NCBI RefSeq assembly: GCF_001507665.1
Contig: NZ_CP013910.1
Span: 1,921,501 to 1,985,500, forward strand
Source of the DNA: Deinococcus actinosclerus
Lineage (GTDB): Bacteria > Deinococcota > Deinococci > Deinococcales > Deinococcaceae
Length of the DNA: 64,000 nucleotides
Reading direction: 5' to 3'
The notes beneath the pieces were generated by a model. The model saw nothing but the letters and a program-made list of their open reading frames with translations, was not told where the DNA came from and did no database searches. The position numbers and the translations under genes are program-made. Below, piece by piece: positions 9,348 through 18,605 of the stretch; the first letter of the stretch is position 1; each line of letters starts with the position of its first letter.

Positions 9348-10241
9348 ATGGATAGCATTGTCGTAGAGGCGCTCGTGCGCGCCCTGGCGGTCGGGACGCC
9401 GCTGCTGCTCGCGTGCCTGGGCGCGATCCTCAACGAACGCGCCGGGGTGGTGAACCTGGGCGTGGAGGGCATGATGGCCGTCGGCGCGCTCGCGGCGTTC
9501 GCGGTGGCGTCCAGGAGTCCGGACGCGAGCCTGTGGGCGGCGGTCGGCGCGGCCATGCTGGCGGGCGCGGCGCTGTCTGGGCTGCACGCCGTGGCGACCG
9601 TCACGCTGCGCGCCAACCAGTTCGTGAGTGGGCTGGCCCTGGCGCTAATCGGCACGGGCGCGGCGGGCCTGCTGGGCAAGAAGTTCGAGGGCCTGCCCCT
9701 CTTCAACAAGGTTCAGGACTGGACGCTGGGGAGCTTCACGATCAGTCCGTTCACGGTCGCCGCGCTGATCCTGGCAGGGCTGCTGGCCTTCTGGCTGAAC
9801 GCCACCCGCTCCGGCCTGACGCTGCGCTCGGTGGGGGAAAACCCGGCGGCGGCGGACGTGCTGGGCGTGAACGTCGGCCTGACCCGCGTGCTGGCCGTGC
9901 TGGGCGGCGGCGCGCTGGCCGGGCTGGCGGGCGCGTTCCTGGCGCTCTCGTACCGGTCCTCGTGGGCCGACAACATGGTGGGGGGCCTGGGCTGGATCGC
10001 CGTGGCGCTGGTGATCTTCGTCGGGTGGCGGCCCCTGCGGGCCATCGCCGGGGCGCTGTTCTTCGGGTTCCTGTACTACCTGCAGTTCCGCCTCCAGGGC
10101 AACAGCAACGTGCCCACCGAGGTGTTCAGCGCCATGCCGTTCATCCTCGTGCTCGTGGTGCTGGCCCTGGCGGGTCTGCGCGGACAGGCCGGGGACGCCC
10201 CCGCCGCGCTGGGCCGCCCCTACGTGCGCGGCGAACGCTAG
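9348..10241 (+). CDS. BMP-type ABC importer, permease subunit 2
   Basis: A 297-residue membrane protein paralogous to the preceding permease (NupQ/YufQ branch). NERAGVVNLGVEGMM (about residues 27-41) and LRSVGENPAAADVLGVN (about 160-176) are the conserved loops contacting the ATPase. It has about eight hydrophobic helices and a short cytoplasmic tail. It closes the three-gene importer operon, followed by a strong terminator at 10253-10283. The binding protein belonging to this system is not next to it but 2 kb on, beyond the divergent msrP-msrQ genes. Confidence 0.9.
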   Translation: MDSIVVEALVRALAVGTPLLLACLGAILNERAGVVNLGVEGMMAVGALAAFAVASRSPDASLWAAVGAAMLAGAALSGLHAVATVTLRANQFVSGLALALIGTGAAGLLGKKFEGLPLFNKVQDWTLGSFTISPFTVAALILAGLLAFWLNATRSGLTLRSVGENPAAADVLGVNVGLTRVLAVLGGGALAGLAGAFLALSYRSSWADNMVGGLGWIAVALVIFVGWRPLRAIAGALFFGFLYYLQFRLQGNSNVPTEVFSAMPFILVLVVLALAGLRGQAGDAPAALGRPYVRGER

Positions 10242-10252
10242 GCGCGAAGGCG

Positions 10253-10283
10253 GGAGGCCCGGCGACTGCACCGCCGGGCCTCC
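10253..10283. terminator. bidirectional terminator between importer and msrQ
   Basis: Twelve-base perfect arms (10253-10264 and 10272-10283) around a seven-base loop lie between the convergent permease and msrQ genes. There is no strong T-run, as is common in this GC-rich genome. Confidence 0.7.
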
Positions 10284-10303
10284 GCCGTCCGGTCCAGGCC
10301 GGT

Positions 10304-10888
10304 TCAGCCGCCGCTGACCGGCCGTGACCGCGCGGCGCCGCGCGCCGGTCGGCGTTTCAGCAGGCGCACGGCGAACAGCGCGGCGATCACGGCGGCGTAG
10401 ATCAGCGGCTGGGTGTGGTCCTTCTTCACGCCCCAGTAGTAGTGCAGCGCGCCCAGGCTGACCGCCACGTACGCCAGCTGGTGCAGGCGCGTCCAGCGCT
10501 GGAAGCCCAGCCGCTTGACCGCGCGGGGCGTGCTGGTCAGCGCCAGCGGCACGAGCAGCAGCAGCGCCGTGAACCCGGCCGTGATGAACGGGCGCTTCAG
10601 GATGTCCTCGGTCATCAGTGACAGGTCGAAGGAGTGGTCCAGCAGGTAGATCAGGAAGTGCAGCGCGGCGTACCCGAACGCCAGCAGGCCCAGCGGCTTG
10701 CGGATGCGGGCGGGCCACGTCCAGCCGGTCAGCAGGCGCAGGGGCGTGCAGGCCAGCGACAGCACCAGCAGCGCCAGCGTCAGCAGCCCGGTCTGGAGCG
10801 TGGCCCGCTGGATGGGATTGGCACCCAGCTGCCCGGTCGCAGCGTCCAGCAGCAGCACCGCTGCCGGCAGCAGACCCCCCACGGTCAC
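10304..10888 (-). CDS. msrQ: methionine sulfoxide reductase heme-binding membrane subunit
   Basis: A 194-residue MsrQ (YedZ) protein, the heme b membrane partner that passes electrons to MsrP for repair of oxidised methionine in exported proteins. Visible features are TGQLGANPIQ near the start, several hydrophobic helices, conserved His residues in the helices (GYAALHFLIYL, LHQLAYVAV, GALHYYWGVK) and a basic tail. The GTG at 10888 is the listed start. The frame continues upstream to a CTG overlapping the msrP stop, and family members usually have a little more N-terminus, so the true start may be up to 18 codons earlier. Confidence 0.88.
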   Translation of the reverse strand: MTVGGLLPAAVLLLDAATGQLGANPIQRATLQTGLLTLALLVLSLACTPLRLLTGWTWPARIRKPLGLLAFGYAALHFLIYLLDHSFDLSLMTEDILKRPFITAGFTALLLLVPLALTSTPRAVKRLGFQRWTRLHQLAYVAVSLGALHYYWGVKKDHTQPLIYAAVIAALFAVRLLKRRPARGAARSRPVSGG

Positions 10889-10938
10889 GGCCGGGGGCAG
10901 CCAGCTCAGGGACGCGCGGCGCGGGCGGGCCGGGCTGG

Positions 10939-11940
10939 TCAGAAGAACCGCCTCAGGTCCATGCCCTTGTACAGGCCCGCGACCTGTTCGGCGTACCCGT
11001 TGAACGGCAGGGTCTTGCGGCGGCCCAGTTCACCGATGCGGCGCTCGGTCGCCTGACTCCAGCGGGGGTGCGGCACTGCCGGGTTCACGTTCGCGTAGAA
11101 CCCGTACTCCTGCGGGGCCGCCAGCGCCCAGGTCGTCTGCGGCTGCTTCTCGGTCAGGGTGATCCGCACGACGCTCTTGATGCTCTTGAAGCCGTACTTC
11201 CAGGGCACGGCCAGCCGCAGCGGCGCGCCGTTCTGACCGGGCAGCACCCGCCCGTCCAGACCGACCGCCATGAACGCCAGGGGATGCAGCGCCTCGTCCA
11301 GGCGCAGGCCCTCCACGTAGGGCCACTGCAACACGGCCTGCTTCTGCCCGGGGAGCTGCTTGGGGTCCAGCAGCGCCGTGAACTGGACGTACTTCGCCTT
11401 ACTCGTGGGTTCCATGCGGCGGATCAGGGCGGCCAGCGGGAAGCCCAGCCAGGGCATGACCATGCTCCAGCCCTCCACGCAGCGCATGCGGTACACGCGG
11501 TCCTCAAGCGGGAACCAGCCCTGCAGCGTGTCGATGTCCACGGTCATGGGCTTGCGGACCTCGCCGTCGATGCGCACGGTCCAGGGGCGGGTCTTCAGGC
11601 TGCCGGCCATGCGGGCGGGGTCACTCTTGTCCAGCCCGAACTCGTAGAAGTTGTTGTACGAGGTGGCCTGCGCGTAGGGCGTGACGGCCTCGCTGGTGTC
11701 GTACGGGCCCAGCGGGCGGGCCGGGCGGGTGAAGGCGGCGCCCTGCGCCTCGGCCGCGCCGGGACCGCCGGGGCGGCGGGTGAGCAGTTCCAGGCCGCCC
11801 CCCAGCGCGCCGGCCGTGGCGGTGAACAGGGCGGCGCTGCGCAGGAATTCCCGGCGGGGGTTGGGGCTGCCCGGGGTCAGGATGCGGCGCTCGCTGGACT
11901 CGGGATCGGGTCGTTCCGGTGGGGGGGTGCGGTCACTCAT
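10939..11940 (-). CDS. msrP: protein-methionine-sulfoxide reductase catalytic subunit, molybdenum enzyme
   Basis: A 333-residue MsrP (YedY). A twin-arginine signal is visible ([11 protein letters not shown], Arg29/30, then a hydrophobic stretch), consistent with folded export carrying molybdopterin. The molybdenum-ligand Cys is Cys154 in [11 protein letters not shown], and the family blocks [10 protein letters not shown] and YGFYANVNP are present. It reduces methionine sulfoxide in envelope proteins with electrons from MsrQ. The ATG at 11940 is preceded by AGGAGG on the reverse strand. A reading extended to 12084 has no support. moaB elsewhere in the window (26303) belongs to the same cofactor pathway. 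Confidence 0.94.
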   Translation of the reverse strand: MSDRTPPPERPDPESSERRILTPGSPNPRREFLRSAALFTATAGALGGGLELLTRRPGGPGAAEAQGAAFTRPARPLGPYDTSEAVTPYAQATSYNNFYEFGLDKSDPARMAGSLKTRPWTVRIDGEVRKPMTVDIDTLQGWFPLEDRVYRMRCVEGWSMVMPWLGFPLAALIRRMEPTSKAKYVQFTALLDPKQLPGQKQAVLQWPYVEGLRLDEALHPLAFMAVGLDGRVLPGQNGAPLRLAVPWKYGFKSIKSVVRITLTEKQPQTTWALAAPQEYGFYANVNPAVPHPRWSQATERRIGELGRRKTLPFNGYAEQVAGLYKGMDLRRFF

Positions 11941-12200
11941 GGGGGAACCTCCTGAAGAGTTGTATGCAGCCTGCGCCCAAACGGTTGACATCACTGTCAC
12001 GCCAGACACCCCACGCGCAGGGCCCAGACACCGTCGCCCGCCCAGGAGATGCGTCCTGGCAGGCCCCGAGGTGACAATCTGCACGTTGGTCCGTCCTCAT
12101 CCGGCAGAGGTCCGGTCCACCGAGACAGACTGTCCCTTTTCCTGGGAACAAAATGAAGTCACAATAAAGGCAGGCGTCACCCCGTCCCCGGAGGTTCACC
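11941..12200. promoter_or_regulatory. divergent regulatory region between msrP and the BMP binding protein
   Basis: This 260-base region drives msrP leftward and the binding-protein gene rightward. Rightward, ACAATA at about 12161-12166 is the best -10 box, with TTTCCT about 17 bases upstream, and GGAGG precedes the ATG. Inside are a six-base hairpin (12041-12046 / 12053-12058) within an outer GGGCC/GGCCC pair, and two direct copies of GGTGTCTGG on the reverse strand that could be operator sites for msrP. No known riboswitch is recognised. Confidence 0.4.
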
Positions 12201-13370
12201 ATGAAGAAAGCACTCCTCACTGCCCTGCCCCTGTCCCTGGCACTCCTGAGCACCGCCGCCAGCCCCGCCGCGCAGGCCCAGCAGCCCGGCAAACTCAAGG
12301 CCTGCTTCATCTACGTCGGCCCGGTCGGCGACATCGGCTGGAGCTATGCCCACGACGAGGCCCGCAAGAAGACCGAGAAGGCCCTCCCCTGGCTGGAAAC
12401 GAAGTACGTCGAGAGCGTGCCCGAGGGGCAGGCTATGCCCGTCATTGACCGGCTGGTCAAGGACAACTGCAAGGTCATCTTCACCACGTCCTTCGGCTTC
12501 ATGGACCAGACCTACGACGCCGCCAAGAAGTACCCGAACGTGATCTTCGCGCATGCCAGCGGCTTCAAGCGCCTGCCGAACATGGCGACGTACATGGCGG
12601 ACTTCTACCAGATCTACTACCTCAACGGCATGATGGCCGCCGCCGTCAGCAAGTCCGACAAGCTCGGCTACGTGGGGGCCTTCCCCGTGCCCGAACTCAA
12701 GCGGCACATCAGCGCCTTCGCCATGGGCGCGCGCGCCGTGAACCCCAAGGCGACCGTCAGCGTCAAATGGATCAACGCGTGGTTCGACCCCAACAAGGCC
12801 CGCGAGGCCGCCGAGGCCCTGATCAGCGAGGGCGCGGGCGCTTTGGCCTTCACCGAGGACACCGCCAGCGTTGTGCAGACGGCCGCCGCGCGCAAGATCC
12901 CGTCCTTCGCGCACTACTCGCCCATGTACAAGTTTGCGCCCGACTACGTGGTCAGCGGGCAGCTCGTGCACTGGGACAAGATCTACATCGACTTCCTGAC
13001 CAAGGTGCGCAACGGCACCTACACCAACAAGAACCTCCAGACCGTCGACTACTGGAACCTGCTGCGCGGCGGCAGCGTCGAACTGGGCGCGCAGGACGGC
13101 ATGGCCATCAACCCCAAATGGGTCCCCGCCCTGAAAGCCAGGACGATCACCGTCGCCGGGAAGAAAACCAGCGTGTACGACCGCGTCATGGCCCTGAAAG
13201 CCGACATGGAGAAGGGCGGCAAGTTCGACCCGTTCGCGGGGCCGCTGAAAGACCGCAACGGCATCCTGCGCGTCCCCGCCGGGAAGGTCGCCAGCATCGC
13301 CGACCTGAACAACATGTCCTGGGTCGCCCCTGGCGTCACCGGTCAGGTCGCCGACGAACCCAAGAAGTGA
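12201..13370 (+). CDS. BMP family ABC importer substrate-binding protein
   Basis: A 389-residue periplasmic binding protein of the BMP/PnrA (Med) family, the family that binds purine nucleosides and related ligands. A cleaved signal peptide is clear (MKKALLTALPLSLALL, then AAQAQ); there is no lipobox Cys, so it is likely soluble. Family markers are GPVGDIGWSYAHDEARK, the TTSFGFMD strand and WINAWFDPNKAREAAEALI. It most likely serves the ATPase and permeases at 6703-10241, the only BMP-type subunits in the window, but has its own promoter because msrP-msrQ lie between. Confidence 0.92.
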   Translation: MKKALLTALPLSLALLSTAASPAAQAQQPGKLKACFIYVGPVGDIGWSYAHDEARKKTEKALPWLETKYVESVPEGQAMPVIDRLVKDNCKVIFTTSFGFMDQTYDAAKKYPNVIFAHASGFKRLPNMATYMADFYQIYYLNGMMAAAVSKSDKLGYVGAFPVPELKRHISAFAMGARAVNPKATVSVKWINAWFDPNKAREAAEALISEGAGALAFTEDTASVVQTAAARKIPSFAHYSPMYKFAPDYVVSGQLVHWDKIYIDFLTKVRNGTYTNKNLQTVDYWNLLRGGSVELGAQDGMAINPKWVPALKARTITVAGKKTSVYDRVMALKADMEKGGKFDPFAGPLKDRNGILRVPAGKVASIADLNNMSWVAPGVTGQVADEPKK

Positions 13371-13390
13371 CGCTGTAGAAGTTTGACAGT

Positions 13391-13431
13391 CGATGGTTGA
13401 CGGAAGGGAGTGCGCGCCCTCCATTAACCAT
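13391..13431. repeat. imperfect inverted repeat with ACCATCAAC motifs
   Basis: Between the convergent binding-protein and MBL genes, GATGGTTGACGG (13391-13402) pairs imperfectly with ATTAACCATC (13421-13430) around GGGAG/CTCC. ACCATCAAC then recurs twice just downstream (about 13425-13450). It probably serves as a two-way terminator. The AT-richer, reiterated character differs from its surroundings. Confidence 0.4.
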
Positions 13432-13444
13432 CAACTGTTCACCA

Positions 13445-14077
13445 TCAACCATTCCGCTCAGCGCGGGCGCGGATCTGCCCCGGCGTGAGGCGGCCACCGT
13501 GCCCGGGCCAGACCTCACGCAGGTCGAGGTCCAGCAGGCCCCTGAGCGTCGTCAGCGCCTGCGCGTGGTCGTGGTTGTACGCCGCGCGGGGCAGGTGCGC
13601 GCCGTCCGCGCCCCCCACCACGGCGTCGCCCGCGATCAGCACCCCGTCCCGCAGCAGCCCGGTCTGCCCCGGCGTGTGCCCGGGCAGCGGCACGACCTGC
13701 CAGCCCAGCACGTCCTGACCGGGCGTCGTGGCCTGCACGGCGCGCAGCTTCGGGTGCGCGCGGGAGATCACGCGGCCCAGGGCGGGAAAGCCGGACGGAT
13801 AGGGCAGGTCATGCACCTGCCCCAGCAGCGCCGGGTGCTCCAGCGGGTGCGCCAGCACCGGCACGCCCGCCCGCTGCGCCAGGAACGCGTTCCCGGCGTG
13901 ATCCACATGCGCGTGCGTGAGCAGGAGGGCGTCCGGCCGGAACGCCCGCAGCAGCCGGGCGAACCGCGGCGCGTGCGAGAGGGCGCCACTGTCCACCAGC
14001 AGCCGCCCCGCCGGGGTACTCAGCAGGTACACGTTCGCGTACAGGGGACGGACGGCCAGCTTCACGCGACCGATCAT
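13445..14077 (-). CDS. MBL-fold metallohydrolase
   Basis: A 210-residue metallo-beta-lactamase-fold hydrolase. The metal motif THAHVDHAGN (His, His, Asp, His) and the following PGHTPGQTG and AGDAVVGG blocks give the full two-metal site; the late VWPGHGG supplies the last His. It looks like a glyoxalase II or general thioester/lactone hydrolase; the substrate cannot be assigned. The ATG at 14077 fits homology; the upstream extension is not protein-like. It diverges from the AhpD-like gene, 25 bases away. Confidence 0.85.
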   Translation of the reverse strand: MIGRVKLAVRPLYANVYLLSTPAGRLLVDSGALSHAPRFARLLRAFRPDALLLTHAHVDHAGNAFLAQRAGVPVLAHPLEHPALLGQVHDLPYPSGFPALGRVISRAHPKLRAVQATTPGQDVLGWQVVPLPGHTPGQTGLLRDGVLIAGDAVVGGADGAHLPRAAYNHDHAQALTTLRGLLDLDLREVWPGHGGRLTPGQIRARAERNG

Positions 14078-14102
14078 GCCACGCGGCGTACCCTGAAGCA
14101 CC

Positions 14103-14666
14103 ATGAACCGCATCTCCTGGCTGGCCGTCCCCGACGAAGCGACCGCACCCGAAGGCGTGCAGAAACTCTGGGCGAAAGCCCAGGGAAACCTCGGCTTCGT
14201 GCCCAACGTGTTCCGCGCGCAGGCCCTGAACCCCGACACGTTCCTGGCGTGGTGGCACGACTTCAACACCCTGGTAAACCGCGAAGGGCACCTGAAGAAC
14301 GCCGACCGGGAACTCCTGGCCGTGGTCGTCAGCGGCCTGAACCGCTGCGTGTACTGCGCGGTCTCCCACGGCGCGGCCCTGCGCGACTACACCGGTGACG
14401 CCGCCCTGGCCGACACGGTCGCCGTGAACTGGCGTCACGCCCCCCTCACGCCGCAGCAGGCGGCCCTGTGCGCCTACGCCGAGAAACTCACCCTCACGCC
14501 CGCGCACATGACCGAAGCCGACCTGCGTGACCTCCGCGCGGCGGGCCTCACCGACCACGCCATCCTGGAAGCCACGCAGGTCATCGGGATGTTCAACATG
14601 ACCAACCGCGTCAGCAGCGCCCTGGGTTTTACCCCCAACGCCGAGTACCACCGGCAGGGCCGCTGA
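14103..14666 (+). CDS. AhpD-like peroxidase-related protein (carboxymuconolactone decarboxylase fold)
   Basis: A 187-residue helical protein of the AhpD/CMD superfamily, uncharacterised peroxidase-related subgroup. The redox motif CVYCAVSHG (CxxC plus His, about residues 83-91) sits at the usual place, and [11 protein letters not shown] near the N-terminus is typical. Such proteins reduce peroxides or act as disulfide reductants for peroxiredoxins. TACCCT eight bases before the ATG suggests a leaderless or very short-leader transcript. It is one of several oxidative-damage genes in the window, with msrPQ. Confidence 0.87.
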   Translation: MNRISWLAVPDEATAPEGVQKLWAKAQGNLGFVPNVFRAQALNPDTFLAWWHDFNTLVNREGHLKNADRELLAVVVSGLNRCVYCAVSHGAALRDYTGDAALADTVAVNWRHAPLTPQQAALCAYAEKLTLTPAHMTEADLRDLRAAGLTDHAILEATQVIGMFNMTNRVSSALGFTPNAEYHRQGR

Positions 14667-14681
14667 CCGCGCCTGCCCCTC

Positions 14682-15527
14682 TTACCCGCGCGTGTAGCCG
14701 GTGGCGCGCCAGCCGCAGCCGTCACGCACCAGGGTCACCGTGCCCGGGTAGGTGTCGCTGGAGCGCGTGCCACTGCCCCGGCTGACCAGATTGATGGTGA
14801 TCGAGCCGGTCGCGACCGCTGTATTTCCGTTGATCGTCACGCTGGAGATGTTCACCTGATACGTGAAACTGGAGAATCCGGCCGAGTAGGACCCGGCCGC
14901 CGCCGACAGCGCCCGCGTGGCCGCGCGGCTGGCCGCCGACCGCGCCGCCGCGCGGTCCTCTTCGGGGGAGACACTGCACTGCGCCGGGGCGCCCTCCCCT
15001 GAGCCGGCGGCCCCTTCACCCGCCGCAGCGGCGGGCGCCGCCACCAGACTGCTCAGCGGCCCCACGAACGTGCGGTACGTCAACCCGACCGTCACCCTCG
15101 GCCCGGGAATCACGAGCAGGTCGGTCGACAGGCGCTGCACGCCGACTTCCGCGAAACCCTCGACCGGGAAGAGTTCCAGGCCGTAGCGCGCGCCCAGGCC
15201 GCCGTACACGACCGGGTTGCCGTCCTGGAGGTTCGCCCCCGCCACGACGTACCCGGTCAGGCCGTTCGTGCTGAACAGATCGAACGTGGCACCCAGGCCG
15301 AAGGCCGCAGAGCCGGCCTCACCCTCCACCCCGGAGCGGCAGTACGCACCCTCGCCGTACACCCCGAAGCGGCCCTCCTGCACGCCCGCGCGGGCGCCGG
15401 CCACACCGCACGACAGGCCGAGGCTGCTGGTCGCACTCAGGCGCAGATCGGCGGCCTGGGCGGGCGTGGCGAGGGACGTCAGGGCAGCGGCGGCGGTCAG
15501 GGCGGTCAACCAGCGGGTTTTCAACAT
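14682..15527 (-). CDS. exported protein of unknown function, possible outer-membrane beta structure
   Basis: A 281-residue secreted protein. A signal peptide is clear ([16 protein letters not shown] ending TPAQA). The first two thirds alternate small and aromatic residues in short strands (for example [17 protein letters not shown] and [14 protein letters not shown]), as in outer-membrane or autotransporter-like barrels. The last third reads [19 protein letters not shown] and ends in a strand with one Cys. No named family is recognised. An ATG five codons upstream (15542) is an alternative start. It is followed by hbd in the same direction upstream but with no sign of coupling. Confidence 0.65.
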   Translation of the reverse strand: MLKTRWLTALTAAAALTSLATPAQAADLRLSATSSLGLSCGVAGARAGVQEGRFGVYGEGAYCRSGVEGEAGSAAFGLGATFDLFSTNGLTGYVVAGANLQDGNPVVYGGLGARYGLELFPVEGFAEVGVQRLSTDLLVIPGPRVTVGLTYRTFVGPLSSLVAAPAAAAGEGAAGSGEGAPAQCSVSPEEDRAAARSAASRAATRALSAAAGSYSAGFSSFTYQVNISSVTINGNTAVATGSITINLVSRGSGTRSSDTYPGTVTLVRDGCGWRATGYTRG

Positions 15528-15595
15528 GCTGCGTTCTAACATGAAACCGGGGCTGCCTCCAGAGGGCGCCCCGGGTGCCTGAAGCCGTCGTCAGG

Positions 15596-16428
<833 letters not shown>

Positions 16429-16432
<4 letters not shown>

Positions 16433-16728
16433 TGATTGACTCCCTGCGTCAGGATGAATTCCCTGACCCGTTTCAAATGCTCAAGTAATTCTGGCGCGGC
16501 TCCCTGCGCCTCGGCCTTCCACCGAAGACGCGTCACCCCAGCAGCAACGGCTACAAGCTGCTCGGACGTTAACGGGTCGAGTTCCAGCAGATAGGACAGT
16601 TGCGCCTTTTCCAGAATCAACTTGAGGGCAGCGTCCTCGCCGTGTGCCACCATCTCGTCGCGGAGGCTCTCAAATACGATGTTGGCGAGGGAGATGTCGT
16701 TACTCTCCGTCGAAATAAAAACCGCCAT
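16429..16728 (-). CDS. small helical protein of unknown function
   Basis: A 99-residue, largely alpha-helical, acidic protein beginning [16 protein letters not shown] with no signal or membrane segment. I do not recognise a family. It is wedged into an operon: its ATG shares one base with the YciI-like stop (TAATG), and its stop overlaps the hbd start by four bases (ATGA). Its first half is visibly less GC-rich than its neighbours (TCGTTACTCTCCGTCG, AATAAAAACC), suggesting later acquisition. The double overlap argues that it is genuinely translated. Confidence 0.6.
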
Positions 16729-17036
16729 TACTCCACCAGCGGCACGCCCTCGAGCTGCACGGCTTTGCCTCGTTTGACGGGGTTGAAGGCGGTGTACTTG
16801 TAGCGGGAGCAGCCTGACTGGACGAAGGGGTCGTGGTCGAACAGGTCCACGAGCTCCTGCAGGGTGTCGGCCTGCGCGACGATCACGCCGCCAGTGTTGT
16901 CGACCTTGCGGCCGCTGGTGAGGAACACGCCGCTCTTGTAGTGCTGGTCGAGCCATTCGCGGTGAGCGGGGGTGACCTGGGCGATCTCGTCGGCGGGTTT
17001 GAGGTAGGTGCTCTCGATGATCCACAGGGTCGTCAT
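16728..17036 (-). CDS. YciI-like protein
   Basis: A 102-residue YciI-superfamily protein, a small dimeric alpha-beta fold with a conserved His-Asp pair thought to act as acid-base catalyst. The segment LDQHYKSGVFLTSGRK and the later DLFDHDPFVQSG (Asp-His-Asp) are the family hallmarks. Molecular function is unknown for most members. The start at 17036 is supported by TAGGCT seven bases upstream on the reverse strand. It is first in a tightly overlapped set with the 99-residue gene and hbd. Confidence 0.85.
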   Translation of the reverse strand: MTTLWIIESTYLKPADEIAQVTPAHREWLDQHYKSGVFLTSGRKVDNTGGVIVAQADTLQELVDLFDHDPFVQSGCSRYKYTAFNPVKRGKAVQLEGVPLVE

Positions 17037-17041
17037 GGTGC

Positions 17042-18223
17042 TCAGCCTACCCGCTTGACGGCCAGGGCGAGGCCGTTGCCGCCGCCCATGCACAGCGTGG
17101 CGATGCCGGTTTCCTTGTTCTGCTGCTTCAGGGCGTGCAGGAGGGTCACGAGGATGCGCGCGCCGGATGCGCCGATGGGGTGGCCGAGGGCGACGGCGCC
17201 GCCGTTCACGTTCACGCGGGCGGGGTCCAGGCCGAGTTCGCGGGCGACGGCGAGGCTCTGGACGCTGAACGCCTCGTTCAGTTCCCAGAGGTCCACGTCA
17301 CCGGCCTGCCAGCCGAGTTTTGTCAGGAGTTTCTGCGTGGCGGGGACGGGCGTCATCATGACCCATTCGGGGGCGAGGCCGCCCGTGGCGTAGTCGATGA
17401 TCTCGGCCAGGGGGGTCAGGCCGTGGGCCTGGGCGAAGTCGGCGCTGACGACCATCAGGCTGGCCGCGCCGTCGTTCAGGCCGGGGGCGTTCCCGGCGGT
17501 GACGCTGCCGTCTTTCTTGAAAGCGGGTTTGAGGCGGCCCAGGGTCTCCTCGCTGGTGTCGGCGCGGGGGCCCTCGTCGGTGTCCACGACGGTGTCGCCC
17601 TTGCGGCCCTTGACGGTCACGGGGACGATCTCTTCGGCGAAGCGGCCCTCCTGCTGCGCGGCGATGGCGCGGCGGTGGCTCTGGGTGGCGTAGGCGTCCT
17701 GCTCCTCGCGGGTGATGGCGTACTTCTCGGCGACGCGTTCGCCGGTCAGGCCCATGCCCTCGTCGTTGATGGAGCACCACAGGCCGTCCTGGGTGTTCGC
17801 GTCGAGGACCTGCGCGTGGCCCAGGCGGTAGCCCTTGCGCGCGCCGGGCAGCAGGTGCGGGGCGTTGCTCATGGATTCCATGCCCCCGGCGAGGACGGCG
17901 TGCTGGTCCCCGGCGCGGATGCTCTGCGCGGCGAGGATCACGGCTTTCAGGCCGCTGCCGCACACCTTGTTGATGGTCAGCGCGCCGACCTCGTTCGTCA
18001 GTCCGGCTTTCAGGGCGGCCTGCCGGGCGGGGTTCTGCCCGCTACCCGCCTGCACGACCTGACCCATGATGACTTCCTCGATCAGGCCAGCGTCCAGGCC
18101 GCTGCGGCGCAGGGTTTCACGCAGGGTGGCGGCGCCCAGGTCGACGGCGCTGACGCTCTCGAGGCTGCCCAGGAACTTCCCGGTGGGCGTGCGGCTGGCC
18201 GCGACGATCACTGCTCTTTGCAT
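17042..18223 (-). CDS. acetyl-CoA acetyltransferase (thiolase II)
   Basis: A 393-residue biosynthetic-type thiolase condensing two acetyl-CoA to acetoacetyl-CoA. The nucleophile Cys88 is in [12 protein letters not shown], the His motif is [17 protein letters not shown], and the second Cys is in [10 protein letters not shown] near the C-terminus; all are intact and the length is typical. TATGCT lies six bases before the ATG on the reverse strand, a leaderless promoter. The stop is only six bases from the YciI start, so the four genes down to hbd may be read together, though YciI also has its own box. Confidence 0.95.
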   Translation of the reverse strand: MQRAVIVAASRTPTGKFLGSLESVSAVDLGAATLRETLRRSGLDAGLIEEVIMGQVVQAGSGQNPARQAALKAGLTNEVGALTINKVCGSGLKAVILAAQSIRAGDQHAVLAGGMESMSNAPHLLPGARKGYRLGHAQVLDANTQDGLWCSINDEGMGLTGERVAEKYAITREEQDAYATQSHRRAIAAQQEGRFAEEIVPVTVKGRKGDTVVDTDEGPRADTSEETLGRLKPAFKKDGSVTAGNAPGLNDGAASLMVVSADFAQAHGLTPLAEIIDYATGGLAPEWVMMTPVPATQKLLTKLGWQAGDVDLWELNEAFSVQSLAVARELGLDPARVNVNGGAVALGHPIGASGARILVTLLHALKQQNKETGIATLCMGGGNGLALAVKRVG

Positions 18224-18256
18224 GGCCGCAGCATAGCGCGGCCTGCCTAACGGGCG

Positions 18257-18538
18257 TTAGGCTGGCGTCCACCACACCCGGCCCGCGAAGCCGCCCCGCG
18301 CGTCCGCCTTCGCACGGCGCAGTGCCTCCAGCTCCTCCGGGCTCAGACCATGCAGGGCCGCCAGGGCCCGCAGGACTTCCAGCACGTCCGCCAGTTCCTC
18401 GGCGTCGCCGGAATCGAGGTACTCCGCGACCTCCTCCTCCAGCTTGGCGCGCAGCGCGGCGCAGTACTCCCCCTCCGTCAGGGTGCGGGTCTGCCCGCTG
18501 AACAGGTCCGGGATGCGGTCACGCACGAGTTTGCCCAT
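18257..18538 (-). CDS. MazG-like phosphoribosyl-ATP pyrophosphohydrolase superfamily protein
   Basis: A 93-residue all-alpha NTP-PPase. The opening KLVRDRIPDLF is the standard start of the MazG-like phosphoribosyl-ATP pyrophosphohydrolase-related group, and the metal motif is EEEVAEY (about residues 34-40) with EELADVLEV (about 46-54). It probably cleaves non-canonical NTPs; the exact substrate is unknown. The ATG at 18538 is supported by TACGCT seven bases upstream. It diverges from ffh, whose own box lies about 50 bases away, so both genes are likely leaderless. Confidence 0.85.
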   Translation of the reverse strand: MGKLVRDRIPDLFSGQTRTLTEGEYCAALRAKLEEEVAEYLDSGDAEELADVLEVLRALAALHGLSPEELEALRRAKADARGGFAGRVWWTPA

Positions 18539-18605
18539 GCCGCGCAGCGTAACAGCCCGCGTGCGCGTCACAGACGCCTGCGGGGCTGCGTGGTAGCGTG
18601 ACAGC

